From assembly GCA_000969725.1 (NCBI GenBank), contig JXSR01S007557.1: 26,357 nt of DNA, one strand, 5' to 3'. The notes under the pieces are model-generated. The model saw nothing but the letters and a program-made list of their open reading frames with translations, did no database searches and was not told where the DNA came from. Position numbers and translations under genes: made by a program. Source of the DNA: Ophiothrix spiculata. Lineage: Eukaryota; Echinodermata; Ophiuroidea; Amphilepidida; Ophiotrichidae. Positions within the stretch are counted from its first letter, which is position 1, and every line of letters starts with the position of its first letter. This document shows, piece by piece, positions 1-10,391 of the stretch.

Positions 1-129
1 CTTCTGTAAATCGTGTGAAGTTCATTTAGGAGTCATTTTAAACCTTAAAGCATGGTCTTTGCAAATAATCAAAAAAGTGAAAATGACAAGAGCTGACATT
101 TACTGCTGTTTTGGGATGGACGTTCACAT

Positions 130-330
130 ATAAATAATACACTTCGAATTATGCAATCAATGACATACATCTAATGTTTTTGTATATGCATCTAGAACTT
201 ACAAGTCTATAAAAAGAATAACAGGATGACTACTGTGAAGATGTTCGTCTTGCTCTAATTTTGCAGACATGGTTCTTGTTACAATTACAAACAAACCTTT
301 CCAAGTAGTATGACATGATACATGTCAATC
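130..330. repeat. Diverged duplicate block, copy 1 (pairs with 3830-4010)
   Basis: This stretch aligns in the same orientation with 3830-4010. Shared landmarks in order are a GCAATCAATGACATACAT-like word, TAATGTTT, TATAAAA/AGAATA, a TTGCTCTAATTTTG-like word (TGTTCTAATTTTG in the other copy) and CTTGTTACA/CCTGTTACA. Similarity is patchy, so the duplication is old. No reading frame is kept open in both copies, so I treat it as non-coding. Confidence 0.55.
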
Positions 331-449
331 GCTAACACTTTCTTGACATCTTTATGTTATTGAATTAAAATCAAAAGCACGTTTTATAAATTCATCTTAT
401 ACTGTCTGTATAATATACCGTGATCAAGATCACCGAGGGGTCCGCTCCC

Positions 450-890
450 CAGTCCGACGACTCGCTAGTCCGAATTTCAAAATAGGCTCGCTAGTCCGAA
501 TACTGAAATAGGCTCGCTAGTCCGAATATTGAAAACAGCTCGCTAATCCGAATTTTGAAAAACTGTAATAGAAATATGCACACATTTTGTCATATTTGGA
601 CTAGCGAGCTGTTTTTAAAATTCGGACTAGCGAGCCTTTTTCAGAACTCGGACTAGCGAGCCTATTTTAAAATTCGGACTAGCGAGCCTATTTTGAAATT
701 CGGACTAGCGAGCTGTTATTTAAATTCGGACTGGCGAGCCGTTTTTAACATTCGGACTAGCGAGCCCTTTTCATTTTTCGGACTGGCGAGCCTAAATTAA
801 AATTCGGACTAGCGAGCTGTCGGACTAGCAAGCCGTTGGTCTAGCGAGCTTTCGGACTAGCGAGTTGTGGGACTAGCGAGCTTTCCCCAT
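450..890. repeat. Two-orientation minisatellite, 26 bp period changing to 16 bp
   Basis: The 15 bp core TTCGGACTAGCGAGC (with small variants) occurs 13 times on the plus strand between about 596 and 881. It occurs four times in reverse complement between 461 and 552. Minus-oriented cores start at 461, 487, 513 and 539. Plus-oriented cores start at about 595, 621, 647, 673, 699, 725, 751, 777 and 803, an almost exact 26 bp step. Steps of 16 bp follow at 819, 835, 851 and 867. The 11 bp spacers are A/T-rich and differ in sequence but keep their length. The two orientations face each other across a ~43 bp AT-rich centre, so a transcript could fold into a long imperfect hairpin. No coding potential is seen. 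Confidence 0.9.
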
Positions 891-3367
891 CACCGACTGA
901 GTAACTACAGTACATTTAAAGAGAGAAATGGTTATGAATCTCAATTTTTTTTCATATGTTGCTGTTGTTGTTTTATTTTATATGGTTTACAATTTAATTA
1001 ACGAATAGTTTACATTTGAGAGAGGGAAATAGTCATTTCTTTGCCCTGAAAAGACAAGATATTGCAAATTTGATTCTAGAGATCAAACAACCTAAGGCTT
1101 CATTACTGTCATCACATATGCTGTCACAAAATCAATCAATCAATTAAAAGAGAATTTCGATTGCACCCAATTAAAAACTGAACACTTTTCAAAGGCCAAT
1201 TTGATAGAACATTAGCTTCTTACATAGTTTCGTTAACAGAATCACCGTTTTTGCATCTTTTATGTACAAGAGAATTCCATTTCTTTGGTTCATAACATGA
1301 AATTGACATTAAACGCAAAAGAACTTTAACTTTTCAACGGAATTTGTTTGCCAAAACCACGAAAAGCACATTTTTGGGGGTCTATTTTGTCGGGAAATGG
1401 CACCCTAACGATATTTCTCAAATATTTCTTTAAACTCAGCTCCCTGTATTGTGATTCATAACAATTCTGATTCATTCCATCATACGTTTCCATTAATGTG
1501 TGATAAATTGCACATGCTCTACTCTATAAATATGTCGCTTTGTCTCATCCATGATAGATCTACCTGTCAACATCCCTGACACTGAAGGATGAACTGAATC
1601 GACTTTTTAAAATGCTAAATCAAATGCTGTTTTGATTTTTTGATCATAATATACACAAGGCAGTTCAACTACAAGAATTGTTTTCCCCGTTGTTATATGA
1701 AAAAAGAGCTGTTTTACGAACATACATTCCTTTTAAGTAAGATTGAAGAATATATGAAAATCTTTGTAAAGATTTAAATAAGATTGAAGATCAGATGAAA
1801 ATCTTTGTAAAGATGCTAAGATGTCTTATCAATTAAAATGTTACCAGTACGTAAATGTTTAGATAAAGATCATCAGTATATTTTGACTTTCATTATAGAA
1901 AGTTAGATACCTTGTAATATGTATAACACTTATTATTAAAGTTATTTTTTCGCCTTTTTATACTTTTTCGTCAAAGTATTCGACGCGATGGTTGAGATTT
2001 CTCATAAATAAATATTAAATAGATAAAAATAAATGAGAATGAAAAACAGCTTATAAACCAATTTTCTCACAACAAATTGTTTATTCACAGCTTATTTAGG
2101 ATATAATTTTCCTTAAACGATCTGAACTTCACCTTCACTTCAATGTTTCCTCTGGTATCGAGCACCAAATACTCTTTGAATAATTAATCGGTACAAACTA
2201 ATATCGCTTTGATAATTCGGGGATAATTTTGATCAAGATAATTCAACATGCTCCTTAAGGACTCTGAGGAACCTTTTGGTTTAAATCTTTGACACTACAT
2301 GACAGATTGGAAGCTATTGTCGTGTACTGATAAAACGGGATATACGAATTGATAAAATCGCAATGGAATGTAATAAATTCTCCAAATGCATAAAGGTATG
2401 GGATTGAACCATAGACCCTTGAAGTTCCAGAATTTGTGATTGAACATTACAAAATCATGTTAACTCTAGTTGGTGATTTAGTGATACCCTGTCTCTTGTA
2501 AAAACAAATTCAAACTAAATGATACATACTCCGTAATCAATCAAGACATTTTCTAACCAAATTAAAATGCGGTATATCTCACCTCAAGTAGTGTGGTTAA
2601 AATATCATTGATGTGGTATGATAATATTTTCTTTCGTTTCCAGGTTTCGTATTTATTCATAACCTTGACCAAAGCAGGTTTCCTGAAAGATTGTACTAGG
2701 TGTATATATATATTGTTTTTGCACTGCCAATACGGTAGTTACATTATATTTTAAGTTAGGGGTTCATAATTACTTTGGAGTAAAGGCCAAACTCTTGTGA
2801 GAAAAAAATGCAGAAGGGCCAAGTAAAGAATAGCGTGCAGCGCCATGCAGCAATCTTTACAAATATACATGGCAGTTGCAACATTAGTTTTACCCTTATA
2901 CTCAATTTAACTGAAAATATGTAAAGGGGCCTCTTTTTATGCGAGCAAAAACATTTTATTTGCTAATTTCAATCCCAAAAAATCGGATACAATTTTTGAA
3001 AATTCACGCAAAAGGTGCAAAGTATGTAACATTATACGCTAAAATAATCAAAAAGAGAGTAATTTTAAGTGAGACAGCTATGATATAAAGCTTGATATTT
3101 TGGAGTTGGGGTCACATTAAGTGGTAAAATATCTGCCCCCTTTCCCCCGTAAAGTAACTCAATTATAAATAGGGCATTGATACTTTAACCTCATGAAAAG
3201 TACTGCAAATTTGAAGAGTATTGAATTATTGAAGAATCTATGTTTTTGCAAAGATGCTGATTAAATACTCCATATTTTTCATTTGTCTTATTTTCTATAC
3301 CATTCCGTAGCACGTTCTAAGTAAGTGGTAATTCTAGATGAATCATCAACTTTCCCGCACAGCTTAT
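891..3367. other. AT-rich non-coding stretch
   Basis: No reading frame above about 60 codons, no recognisable protein fragment and no RNA gene is seen. The only local structures are a 41 bp tandem duplication (1738-1814) and a word CTACTCTATAA at 1519-1529 that also occurs in the paired blocks near 23.5 and 25.7 kb. Confidence 0.5.
1738..1814. repeat. 41 bp tandem duplication, two units
   Basis: Two adjacent units start with TAAGATTGAAGA at 1738 and 1779 and end with AAAATCTTTGTAAAGAT. They differ at a few central bases. This is a simple two-copy local duplication with no sign of coding. Confidence 0.8.
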
Positions 3368-3529
3368 AGCTTGGTCACAATAATCGTACGAACAGCTTAC
3401 GAGCAGTGTTTAGTCCATCTAAAAGGACCACGCGACGCACTCGCTGCTCGCTTTACTCACTGCTCGTGCTCCTTTTTAACGGACTAAACAATGCTCGTAA
3501 GCTGTTCGTACGATTATTGTGACCAAGCT
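3368..3529. mobile_element. Foldback/MITE-like palindromic element
   Basis: The left arm 3368-3416 and the right arm 3481-3529 are reverse complements over 49 bp with a single mismatch. The arms begin AGCTTGGTCACAATAATCGT. Weaker pairing continues inward (AAAAGGA against TCCTTTT). The centre is GC-richer than its surroundings and contains repeated GCTCG words. There is no open frame. A clear target-site duplication is not visible, so the element type is unassigned. A run of 12 G residues (3535-3546) follows a few bases after the right end. Confidence 0.75.
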
Positions 3530-3829
3530 CTTGCGGGGGGGGGGGGCTCTGCTCTGCAACTGCGTTTTGATTGGTGGAAAAGATTTGAGTTTGAAATTTA
3601 GTTGGGTGAAATTTCAAGGTGTCACCCTATTTCTATAACAATATTTTAATACAAAATGTGTGCAATTTTTATGTTTTTCGTAAAGACATTGCCCGGCAAA
3701 ACTTTTTTGAACACGCATTGTATTAGATTTTGCAATTTTAAGCGTCGCGTCGCGTTAAGAAGATAATATTTATTATTCTTTTGAGTTGGTTAAAAATGCA
3801 GATTTATTATAAAAATGTATAAAAAGCCT

Positions 3830-4010
3830 CTTTGAATATTGCATTCAGTGACCTACATTTAATGTTTCTTGCACATATAAAACTCTACACATATACAGAA
3901 AGAATACTAGTAACAGATATTCATATTGTAAAAGATGTGTTTCTGTTCTAATTTTGAAACATATAGTGCCTGTTACACTTGTAATAGTAATCAAAACTTT
4001 TGATTACATC
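3830..4010. repeat. Diverged duplicate block, copy 2 (pairs with 130-330)
   Basis: Same-orientation partner of the block at 130-330. The two are recognisable by TGCATTCAGTGACCTACATT, TAATGTTTCTT, AGAATACTAG, TGTTCTAATTTTG and CCTGTTACACTT in the same order. About 3.7 kb separates the copies, with the foldback element at 3368-3529 lying between them. Confidence 0.55.
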
Positions 4011-6024
4011 ATTTAACTTCACATGTTTAACCAATTAATATCCTAATTCTCAAGCTTTCCGTGTTACATAATACGCCGTTTTTATTCGTCACTTAATTAA
4101 TTGGTTTATATATCCAATCAATCGGGTTTTCGTTTTATTTTATGATGACAAAACAAATTTTAGTTCATCGACTAAAATTTTGTTTTCTTTTGTTGCCTTG
4201 CAATATAAACTGTGATTATGCATGAATCATTTCTAAGAAGCCATCATGAAATAATGCTAAAATGTTCCTATAAAGTTGTCTTTACTGTATCAAATCATGA
4301 CAGTTATTTAAAAATCATTCGTTGAAAACAAATAAAAGTTAGCATTCATTTAAGCACAAAAGCATTGTAAACTGCCTGTAATCTCCGAAAGAAACAAGAA
4401 AATAAAGATCACTAAACCATCTCGTTTTGCATGACTTTGTCATTGACTCTTACGCTCCTTTAAATTAACAACCTGACAAGGTATAGGAATGATGTGATGA
4501 TATTAATCTAAAGAGCTTAGTAGTTTCCTGCAGAAAGACAGCTATCATCGATGGCCTCGACCTCTTGTTATTTATCAAATTCTCCCATGAGTTGTATTTT
4601 TGAAGTATTTTTCAGATTTCTCTATGATAAATATGTTAAGACCTTCTGTGTTTTTCTTTCATTTCTTAGTGCAAGTACAACAAAAAAGCAAAACTGTTTT
4701 AATTCAGTCACATAACGTAAACATCAAGTTGAATACAGTTTATGTTAAAATGCGTTTACGTGGTATGAAATTAGAAATACAACAAGAATCGGCTCTTACA
4801 TTTTATACATACATACAAATCGTTGACTTTTGATATATATTCTTTAAATAGATCTTAAATATTTACAAATAAAACAATTGCCGAAGTCAACATTTTTTCC
4901 CGAAAATGAGTTATACACAGGGAAGACTTACTTATAGGAAGAACTGCCTTGTACTAAATAAGACTGTAACTGTCAACAAAATACTTCATGCATGGAACAT
5001 TTGTCAAAATCCATTGACGTGGGTTAGTGTCACATACACATACTGTGTAATTGAATTTTACATAAGTTGCCAAAGTCATGGTCCAACCCAAGTTTCCCCT
5101 TAAAATTTGAGGTATGGCCTCTATCGCATGTCGACATAATACAGGAAACATACAAATTAAAAAAACACGTTTCAAGATTGCAGACGAAAAAAACAAATCC
5201 ACGAACATGTTCCCACCAAAAATAAAAATACAAAATGCTGCTTTTCGATTAAATGTTTCTATAACTTTTGGCCAGTGTTGCTTTCCAGTTTTCAATTGCT
5301 GGGTAATCATACCTAAAGATGTCATAAACGTCACTAAGTTGTTTACTAGGACAGTTAAAGATAATTGTTAGTACGTATACATGTTAGATTTGTATTAAGA
5401 AAAATAACTACGTTTGACAACATAACAATTTGCATATTGCTTCCTGTTTGTGATAGAAAAACACGTTTTGTTTGATATCATATTACTACATTGTAAGAAC
5501 TCCTTGAATTATTACCTACTCAGGAACATGGAGAGATAAAACTAATTTTTCTGACTATGTTCTGATAGGATGGTTTCAGACTAGACATATATATCATATT
5601 CTAGTGCATTGTAGCATCGAGTGCAATTTTTATTTTAGGATCATATTTACCAACATAAATTATTACTAAGTCTAATTTACTACAATTTGATACATCTCTG
5701 ATAGTTGTCTTTACTAAAGCCTTGCTCACATGCTCAATTTGACGAATTTTCAACGTAGCGTGACGAATGAAATAACAAAATATCCATGGCCGTGGCCGTA
5801 AAGCGACGCCAAATGACTTAACTTCGGTAGTCTACGATGCCAGAGATATACAACATTTATTGATAAATGGTAATTCATTTTTATTGCATTTATCATTCCA
5901 TACAATCCCTTTGTGTCATCTATACAAATTTATTTAAGTTTGGACTATAAGATTGACAAAATACCAATGCTATTGCCAAGTCCATTCTACCCACCCGTAA
6001 ATTACGATTTCGTAAGCTGCTTAA
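4011..6024. other. Mostly featureless AT-rich stretch
   Basis: It contains a small imperfect hairpin around 4150-4186 (arms of about 15 bp, AAAACAAATTTTAGT against ACTAAAATTTTGTTTT) and the minus-strand open frame listed separately at 4954-5334. Otherwise I see no genes, RNA genes or repeats. Confidence 0.45.
4954..5334 (-). CDS. Unrecognised minus-strand open frame, possible exon
   Basis: A 126-residue frame is open from its first ATG at 5334 down to the stop at 4954, and it stays open about 30 bases further upstream. On the minus strand a perfect TACTAAC word lies about 20 bases before a CTAG, which together look like a branch point and 3' splice site just before the open frame. The predicted peptide has a hydrophobic stretch at about residues 33-52 (CIFIFGGNMFVDLFF) and another at about 56-66 (VFLICMFPVLC), as in a membrane protein. 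I do not recognise a family. Shorter overlapping frames exist on both strands, so chance is a real alternative. If it is real, it would be one exon of a larger gene, or a remnant. Confidence 0.2.
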   Translation of the reverse strand: MTFMTSLGMITQQLKTGKQHWPKVIETFNRKAAFCIFIFGGNMFVDLFFSSAILKRVFLICMFPVLCRHAIEAIPQILRGNLGWTMTLATYVKFNYTVCVCDTNPRQWILTNVPCMKYFVDSYSLI

Positions 6025-6248
6025 GGTGCGTTTACACTATGACGTATTGGGGGTAACGACAAGCAACGTAGACCTGCGTATTGCAGTTTTAAATGTTACG
6101 CCCGTCATCGTTAGTTAAAGTCGGTTCACGCTCGCATACGCTGCTGGCTACGCACACTATCGTTACTATCAGTCGCTTTCAGTTACAACTTTTTAGTTGT
6201 AAATACGTTACCCTACGTCGAAACAAGTCGTCACAGTGTAAACGCACC
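6025..6248. mobile_element. Short TIR element (MITE), about 224 bp
   Basis: The ends are inverted repeats: GGTGCGTTTACACTATGACG at 6025-6044, and its reverse complement with one mismatch at 6229-6248. TTAA lies just outside the left end and ATTA just outside the right end. This is compatible with a decayed TTAA-type target duplication as seen in piggyBac and Kolobok families, but that assignment is inference. The interior has no meaningful coding frame. It is GC-richer than its flanks, which fits an inserted element. Confidence 0.65.
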
Positions 6249-6301
6249 ATTAGCTTCAACAATCAAGGTTTAATTAAGATAAGATTATCGTGTGATTATC
6301 G

Positions 6302-6352
6302 TGCTCGTGTGAAATTTTCCAAAATTTTGCGATTGGAAATTTCGCACGAGCA
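6302..6352. repeat. Hairpin with 18-19 bp arms
   Basis: TGCTCGTGTGAAATTTTCC (6302-6320) pairs with GGAAATTTCGCACGAGCA (6335-6352) with one mismatch and one unpaired base, leaving a 14-base loop. It lies about 50 bases after the small TIR element and could be the core of another decayed foldback. Confidence 0.6.
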
Positions 6353-6840
6353 ATACATCATCGTATATTTTCCATAAGGTTTGGTTTTAATTATCAACCA
6401 AATTAGCACATCAAGATAGGCATCAATTTCAGGGTAGGTACAAATCGAGGATTGAGAGTATAAAGACCGTATCTACACTTCAACAATACCAAGAACAAAG
6501 GATTCAGGATCGGTGTGTGCTATACTTTTGTGTGGTGATCATTTCGATCATGGTTCAAAATTAGAAAGCGTGAACCAGTTGTTAGGGTGATAATCGGATG
6601 ACACGTAACACTTCGAGACTGGATTCTAGGGTTTGTGGCCTTGCAAATGCCTCTGTGCTCACAACCCTCGATACGTACTTGTCAACCTAGCTGAATAACG
6701 TTATAAAAAGCAGTACGAACTAGTAAAATCAAGTATCTATACAAGGGGTAAATATTTGCAATTAACAAGGCAAGTTGTTGAGAAGTGTGTCATTACTATT
6801 ATCATCGTGACAAATGCATGTAATTGGTGACCAATTCGTC
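6353..6840. other. No gene seen
   Basis: AT-rich sequence without a recognisable frame or repeat. A short imperfect hairpin (AGGGTTTGTG against CACAACCCT, about 6627-6669) is too weak to assign. Confidence 0.4.
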
Positions 6841-7180
6841 AGTTCAAATGTTCTGTCCGTGCATAACAATGCATTTTGTAATCCGTAGTAAATATTTTGT
6901 TAACCCATTACTTATTCTATTCACTGGAGTCAATAAGTATAGATAATCCCCACTTGAGAAATTGCAATCCTTGACAGTCCTTTTGTGTTTACACGATAGA
7001 AAGCACAACTAAAAATCTCTAGGCGTTATGCTTTTCGTCGAAGACAATAGCCTATCCTATACTTTGATTGACAGGCCTCTTTTGTGCGGTAAAATTAATT
7101 CGATACTTCTATTGTCATTTACGATTTAGTTATCAAAATCCTTTGTCCTTTAATGAGATAACGGACAGAACATTTGAACT
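6841..7180. mobile_element. 340 bp unit bounded by a perfect 20 bp inverted repeat
   Basis: AGTTCAAATGTTCTGTCCGT at 6841-6860 is perfectly inverted at 7161-7180. The interior is AT-rich and non-coding. Length and layout suit a MITE. No convincing target-site duplication is visible, so a chance-preserved or rearranged inverted repeat cannot be excluded. Words resembling its left part (AATCCGTAGTAAATATT near 6881) recur at about 7410 (AATCCGTCGTAAATATG) and near 8166, hinting at further related debris. Confidence 0.45.
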
Positions 7181-8283
7181 AGCTAATTGTATAAAATTGT
7201 CGAGTTCAATTCTGTAGTTAACGTTTTGTTAACAAATTGTTGGTTGAGAACAATAAAAAAAAACAGGCTTTTAGTTGGAGTTTTAGTTAAAAAAATTCTA
7301 CTCAACAAATTTGTTAGGGAAACAATTGAAAACTAATAAACCGTACTATAATATTTCCGCACGACAGGCAAAGACCATTGATTCACCATTGACAAGATGT
7401 AATCATTCGCAATCCGTCGTAAATATGTTCTTTTCATGGAGATGAAGTATGTGTGCAATAAACACTTAATTCTAAAAAAGGATCTTGTTATAATCTTACA
7501 TCGATTGAAACGAATTTAAAAAATCATAGGGTCAATTTTTATCAATGAAATCAATTTATTCCCTCAAAACAAATCGGCAGGGTGCGAATGTCGAGAGAGC
7601 GCGAGTACATGTGCAACTAAGCAGTGATTGCGAAAATGCGTGTACATGGTGTAGTAGTTCTTTTGAGCTACCTAATATTTAGTCATTGTTATTTTTTAAT
7701 CTGATATATAATTCCAAAGACATTCTTTTATAATATCGGAGGCCTGATGATGAAAAATCAGTACACACACTTGTATTTTGTTTGATGCCAAATGTTTGGT
7801 GGTTTACCCGTTATTGATAAGAAGATGCATTGGAATTAATGCAATCACAAAGACTAGTTGCACAAAGTATTTTGTACCTCAGAAAGAACCAGAGTGGAAA
7901 GGACTATAAACAGACCCAGTCGAATAATATTTTACGTGGTTGATATTTTCAACGATTTTACAAATTTGTTAACGACTAGACTTTTTTCTTTGTGTGAACG
8001 AAATGTGCCGTTAAATTGCACTACTGTGAACATTTTCTCCCGTAAAATGACCGCGATTCTATTGTTCTCCTTTAGCCGATTACAAAAACTGAATTTCGCG
8101 GTCGGTAGCATTACAAATTGTAAATCGTTTGTAATGGGTTTACAAAATTGTCAGTTCGCTACGTACAAATCTTTCGTAAATATGAATAGACTTCACAGTA
8201 GGATTACATTGACTGGTAGACGCAATGAAAAGGAATTACACATATGCTAATTTAACAAAAATGAGAAACAATTTTGTTAACTA
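7181..8283. other. Non-coding stretch with scattered short repeats
   Basis: A 130-codon frame is open at 7858-8250, but it begins at TTG, has no recognisable domain and overlaps short A/T-rich repeated words (TTACAAATTG, GTAAATAT). I do not call it a gene. No RNA gene is seen. Confidence 0.4.
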
Positions 8284-9347
8284 CAGGGTGTCCAAAAATT
8301 AACTACCCATTTTTAAATGCTTATAACTTTAAAACCAGGATTCGCATGGCAACTATAGACAAATGTATTGATAAAGGAAACTTGTAGAATTTTTTTGGTA
8401 CCAAACATTATGCAATCAGTAAACTTCTAAGATAGTAAGAAGGTCTGATAGTTTTAAGTGGTTGAGCCAATATACCATACAGTGTTGATACTCTTCTGCC
8501 ACTTCACTATGACAACATGACGCATTATACAGCTAAACGGTTTAGAATGGCTTTATTAATTAACTTTTTCATGAACAATCATATTGCTCAAGACAAAGAA
8601 ACCCTTGCCCTTTCACTCCCATGATTTAAGTCCGCTCGATAACTTTTTTGAGTTGTCTGAAGGACAGTACATCCCAACACCCTGGGCTATTCCTGACCTG
8701 AAACAGAACATCACCAGTGAAAACAAGAAGATCAAGAAGAACGCATGCACAAACGTCCAGAGCTTTGTCGTTAGAGTAAAATATTTTTTTGAAATCTGCA
8801 AAGAGGCCATCTACGTAGAACATATTCTGAAATACTAGGCAGCTTAACTGTATAACAAGGAGGTAATTTGATATGTCCCTGTGAGTGTAACTTTGAATGT
8901 GTAAAAAGGGGTAATGCAGTTGTGTACCATTTAAAGATGAGCATAATGCGAGAGTTACGCTTTGACAAATTAAAAACATTTTAATGAGCATTGTGTAATT
9001 ATTAAGACAGAACCACAATCATAAATCTTTGTATTAACATTTTAAAAGCTGTTTCGCTGAATTGGTCATTAAAATGATCATGAATGATTCTCCTGTCTTC
9101 TAAGATTGATCCCTCCTCTACATGTGACTCACACATTTGTTTTTCTTCTCAGTATGAAAGTAGGCTTTTTACGTTTGACGTAATTTACGTTGAAAATGAT
9201 TTTTAAAAATGGCAATTATATCATGTTTGGTACCAAATTAATTCTACAAGTTTCCTCTATCAATACATATGTCTATAGTTGTCATGCGAATCCTGGTTTT
9301 AAAGTTATAAGCATTTAAAAATGGGTAGTTAATTTTTGGACACCCTG
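8284..9347 (+). mobile_element. Mariner-type DNA transposon, internally deleted
   Basis: Both ends begin CAGGGTGTCCAAAAATTAAC and are inverted repeats of each other for about 125 bp (8284 to about 8408, and about 9223-9347), with only a handful of mismatches. TA flanks both ends (8282-8283, 9348-9349), the target duplication expected of the IS630/Tc1/mariner superfamily. At 1064 bp it is shorter than a usual autonomous copy, and only the C-terminal part of a transposase can be found inside. It is therefore a dead, internally deleted copy that could at most have been moved in trans. Confidence 0.85.
8513..8838 (+). pseudogene. Mariner-type transposase C-terminal remnant
   Basis: The best segment (8584-8838) contains DLSPLDNFF, then a YIPTP/DLKQNI segment, then NVQSFVVRVKYFFEIC. 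These correspond in order to the SPDLxPLDFF signature, the PxTxxDLxxxI region and the end of mariner-type transposases. The DDE/D third aspartate would be the D of PLD (8638-8640). About 40 codons upstream, QHDA (8513-8524) resembles the QDGA motif with the second catalytic aspartate. It lies in another frame, with several stops between, so at least one frameshift and multiple nonsense changes are present. The spacing suggests a DD(37-41)D type. The N-terminal DNA-binding half is absent. Family membership rests on motif order only. Confidence 0.7.
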
Positions 9348-9349
9348 TA

Positions 9350-10071
9350 TTTTGTTTATTGTCGTCAATTTTATTAATTTCAATTACTAAACTAAAATTC
9401 AAGTAGGTTTTTTTTTCATCTCTCAGATTTACGGATTTGTTAACATAAATACGAACTAAGCCGATGTTGAGCAATAATTTAGATATCAAGTTGTTCTAGG
9501 TTGTATAAAACCATTTTAATATCAATAATATATGACATTAAAAGCTTTTAGATAAGTACAATTAAAACCAAATGTAGCATAATTTCAAACAGAGATATCA
9601 AAATCGCGATTGTTTAAGTCTCTGTGGAAAAATGTCTTGAGTGCATAGATAAAAAATTGATCTCTCCTTTATAAGCGGTCCTATTCATATGTATAGAATG
9701 TTAGAGCGATGGCATCAATTGATGTTGTCTTGGGAATACAATTTCATGTTATTGAATGTGAGTTGCATAACTTGATGTTTGTGATATAATAAATGGATGA
9801 ATCTACGTTGAAGATATTAACGTAATGGACTTTTGCTCCTTGAATCAGGTATATCACCTGATATAATGAAGGAAAAATGCTTATTCTTAAGCATTGATTC
9901 AACGAATTTTATAGTAAAATTTATATTACTAATTCAACATTTTGTGAAATAAATATTGCAAAAGAAATGTCTTTTGTTTGTAATAATGTAGCTGTACTTA
10001 AAATCGTAAACGTGTTGTAGAGTAATTGTATTTAATAGGAAACCATTCCGAGGTATTGATTCAGATTCCTT
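9350..10071. other. AT-rich stretch, nothing recognisable
   Basis: Between the mariner element and the repeat bordering the assembly gap there is no frame of note and no repeat. A plus-strand TATATCACCTGATATA self-complementary word occurs near 9850. Confidence 0.4.
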
Positions 10072-10224
10072 ATTTCCATTAATTAATTGGACTAAAATAT
10101 AAATTTGATAAAAGACAATCGTTCTGAATACGAATTGAATGTATGTGAGAAAAGACAAAAATGATACTGTATCATGGTTAGTAAATTAATATAACTCTTT
10201 TTCACCCCGTTTTTGCTATTCACA
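10072..10224. repeat. Left copy of the direct repeat flanking the N gap
   Basis: This stretch starts ATTTCCATTAATTAATTGG and recurs at 10392-10543. The two differ at a few bases and one indel (GACAAAAATGATACTG against GACAAAATTATACTG, plus an A/G change near the end). Near-identity immediately on both sides of an N run suggests either a recent tandem duplication or the same locus placed twice by the assembler. Confidence 0.9.
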
Positions 10225-10226
10225 TA

Positions 10227-10391
10227 NNNNNNNNNNNNNNNNNNNNNNNNNNNNNNNNNNNNNNNNNNNNNNNNNNNNNNNNNNNNNNNNNNNNNNNNNN
10301 NNNNNNNNNNNNNNNNNNNNNNNNNNNNNNNNNNNNNNNNNNNNNNNNNNNNNNNNNNNNNNNNNNNNNNNNNNNNNNNNNNNNNNNNNNN
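10227..10391. other. Assembly gap (165 N)
   Basis: Run of undetermined bases. Any frame crossing it is meaningless. Confidence 0.99.

Noticed and set aside
450-890. Resemblance to a CRISPR array (conserved repeat, variable spacer of constant length)
   Set aside because: Repeats are 15 bp, spacers 11 bp and all A/T-rich variants of one another. The array flips orientation, there are no cas genes, and the DNA is eukaryotic.
7858-8250. 130-codon open frame on the plus strand
   Set aside because: Starts at TTG, shows no domain or family likeness, and lies among short A/T-rich repeats; chance is sufficient.
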